From positions 1 through 19,017 of the forward strand of contig JARKIF010000433.1 in NCBI GenBank assembly GCA_029378245.1: a stretch of DNA of 19,017 nucleotides, in the 5' to 3' direction. Below are positions 18,133 through 19,017 of this stretch, in pieces. Origin of the DNA: Roridomyces roridus. Its lineage: Eukaryota; Basidiomycota; Agaricomycetes; Agaricales; Mycenaceae. A model generated the notes under the pieces. That model did not search any database. It had not been told where the DNA came from and was given only the letters and a program-made list of their open reading frames with translations. Numbering within the stretch: position 1 is the first letter of the stretch; every line of letters begins with the position of its first letter. The translations under genes and the position numbers were made by a program.

Positions 18133-19017
18133 ATGCAAACTACCCTCAAGACACTTGTTCCAGTGCTATCGCTGGCATTTCTCGTAGCGCTGGCTGGTCA
18201 GTCGATTCACGCCCCTTGTTGATGTTCTAAAACTCAAGTTTTGCAAGGCGCTGCGCAAGAGGCGGTCACACTGTGGCAATTTGGACAAGGCCGCTTACTG
18301 GAAGCCTCCTTAACGCTTCCATTGATCCCTCTCGGGACTGCTATCGGCGGTTCTGAGACAACATATCTCTACCAGGCTCTCAATAATGCGCTGACTACGA
18401 CCACTGACGCCTCTGGTGTCACGACCACAGTACAAACACCATCGGCGAGTAAGGGTTTCTTCATTGAATCTCTCCCTGGCATGCGCTTACTTGCGCGATT
18501 CTCCAATAGCTCCGCGCACAATCATCGCCTCTGCCTCTGGATGGTTCGAACAGTTTGACGACGGGGACATTATCTGTGGTCTCGTGAACCCGACTTTCGG
18601 GCATTGTCTCGTGGGTGGGAGTATGGCCAATTCCGGTAGCCCTACTCCGGAGGTCATCGCAATCGACAAAATTTCCGTGTTCATTCGGCCAGTGACGCCC
18701 AAGTTACAGAATTCGGTGAGGCATCGGATGATATGAATTTCTTGTATTGATTTCGTTGGAGCGACCAACCCGGGCTCACCGATTGTCACCCCTGCGCCTT
18801 CTTCCATCTCAGCCACTGAACCTAAGGAGCCGAGCTATCCTCCTGCTCACATCTCCGGCGAGTCTAGAAATCCAGTTGACCGCGTCAAGCTCAACTAACT
18901 TGATTTCCAGCCTCCGTCTTCGGACCCACGACGTCAGCGATGCCGCTTGGCCAGAAGAGCTCCAAGGCTTCCGCCGGAGTAATCGCAGGCGCATGTATCG
19001 GAAGTCTCGTGCTCGCA
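18133..19017 (+). CDS. Secreted or membrane-anchored Ser/Thr-rich protein, incomplete at the window end
   Basis: Function is unknown; the family is one of many Agaricomycete surface proteins with a signal peptide, a compact domain, a Ser/Thr/Pro linker and a C-terminal membrane segment. Exon 1 (18133-18196) encodes a signal peptide, LVPVLSLAFLVALAG. Intron 18197-18247 is 51 nt. Exon 2 (18248-18448) has LPLIPLGTAIGGSETTYLYQ and a Thr-rich stretch. After intron 18449-18509 the text is TPRTIIASASGWFEQFDDGD, then CGLVNPTFGHC with a probable disulphide pair, then ANSGSPTPEV. A GTGAGG donor follows near 18716 with an acceptor GGAG near 18763. The linker's best frame there (PGSPIVTPAPSSISATEP) is not the frame the splice predicts, so an indel or another acceptor is likely. 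The last exon begins at 18911 (intron 18862-18910 with a CTAAC branch) and enters a hydrophobic segment (AGVIAGACIGSLVLA) when the window ends. Confidence 0.7.

Noticed and set aside
1..19017. tRNA, rRNA or other structured RNA genes
   Set aside because: No cloverleaf-type A/B box pairs or rRNA-like sequence were recognised by eye; a covariance-model scan was not possible.

Overview
The window is nuclear DNA of a filamentous basidiomycete, most likely an Agaricomycete. Genes are cut by many short introns (about 38-66 nt) with GT(R)NGT donors, CTNAY-like branch sites and AG acceptors. The recognisable protein families also point there: an alcohol/methanol-oxidase-like GMC flavoenzyme, a VNX/CAX-type cation/H+ exchanger, a fungal beta-carbonic anhydrase, and two lineage-specific families known to me only as uncharacterised Agaricomycete proteins. 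No operons, CRISPR arrays, rRNA or tRNA genes were seen. Function calls come from reading motifs by eye; no search was run.

Layout. 0.5-1.4 kb: small Ser-rich reading frames on the minus strand, one behind a TATA box. 2.0-2.8 kb: a plus-strand transcription unit with TATA box, 5'-UTR intron and a small ORF, followed by two well-formed introns that do not fit that ORF. 3.15-3.92 kb: a DJ-1/PfpI-family protein on the minus strand with one frameshift. 3.93-4.25 kb: an unrecognised coding-like relic. 4.37-4.73 kb: a 180-bp tandem duplication. 5.06-7.11 kb: a multi-exon membrane protein of an uncharacterised Agaricomycete family, with at least seven reading-frame breaks. 7.36-12.98 kb: a direct tandem duplication of about 2.6-2.9 kb carrying two alcohol-oxidase-like GMC genes. 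The first copy has promoter, start and FAD motif. The second has lost all three by a 5' deletion. 13.27-15.56 kb: a 15-exon Ca2+(Na+)/H+ exchanger, damaged only in its first two exons. 15.97-16.62 kb: an intact beta-carbonic anhydrase. 16.67-17.84 kb: a 1,170-bp non-autonomous TIR element with TA target duplication and a nested perfect 43-bp inverted repeat. 18.13 kb to the end: a secreted or anchored protein that runs off the window.

The genes do not form an evident pathway. The clearest cross-window pattern is the distribution of one- and two-base indels, mostly in short homopolymers. They are common between about 3.3 and 13.6 kb and absent from 13.77 to 16.62 kb. The two GMC copies carry different lesions at reciprocal sites. 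This means either residual single-base assembly errors or independent decay, and the sequence alone cannot decide. Gene models below are splice models with the breaks stated.
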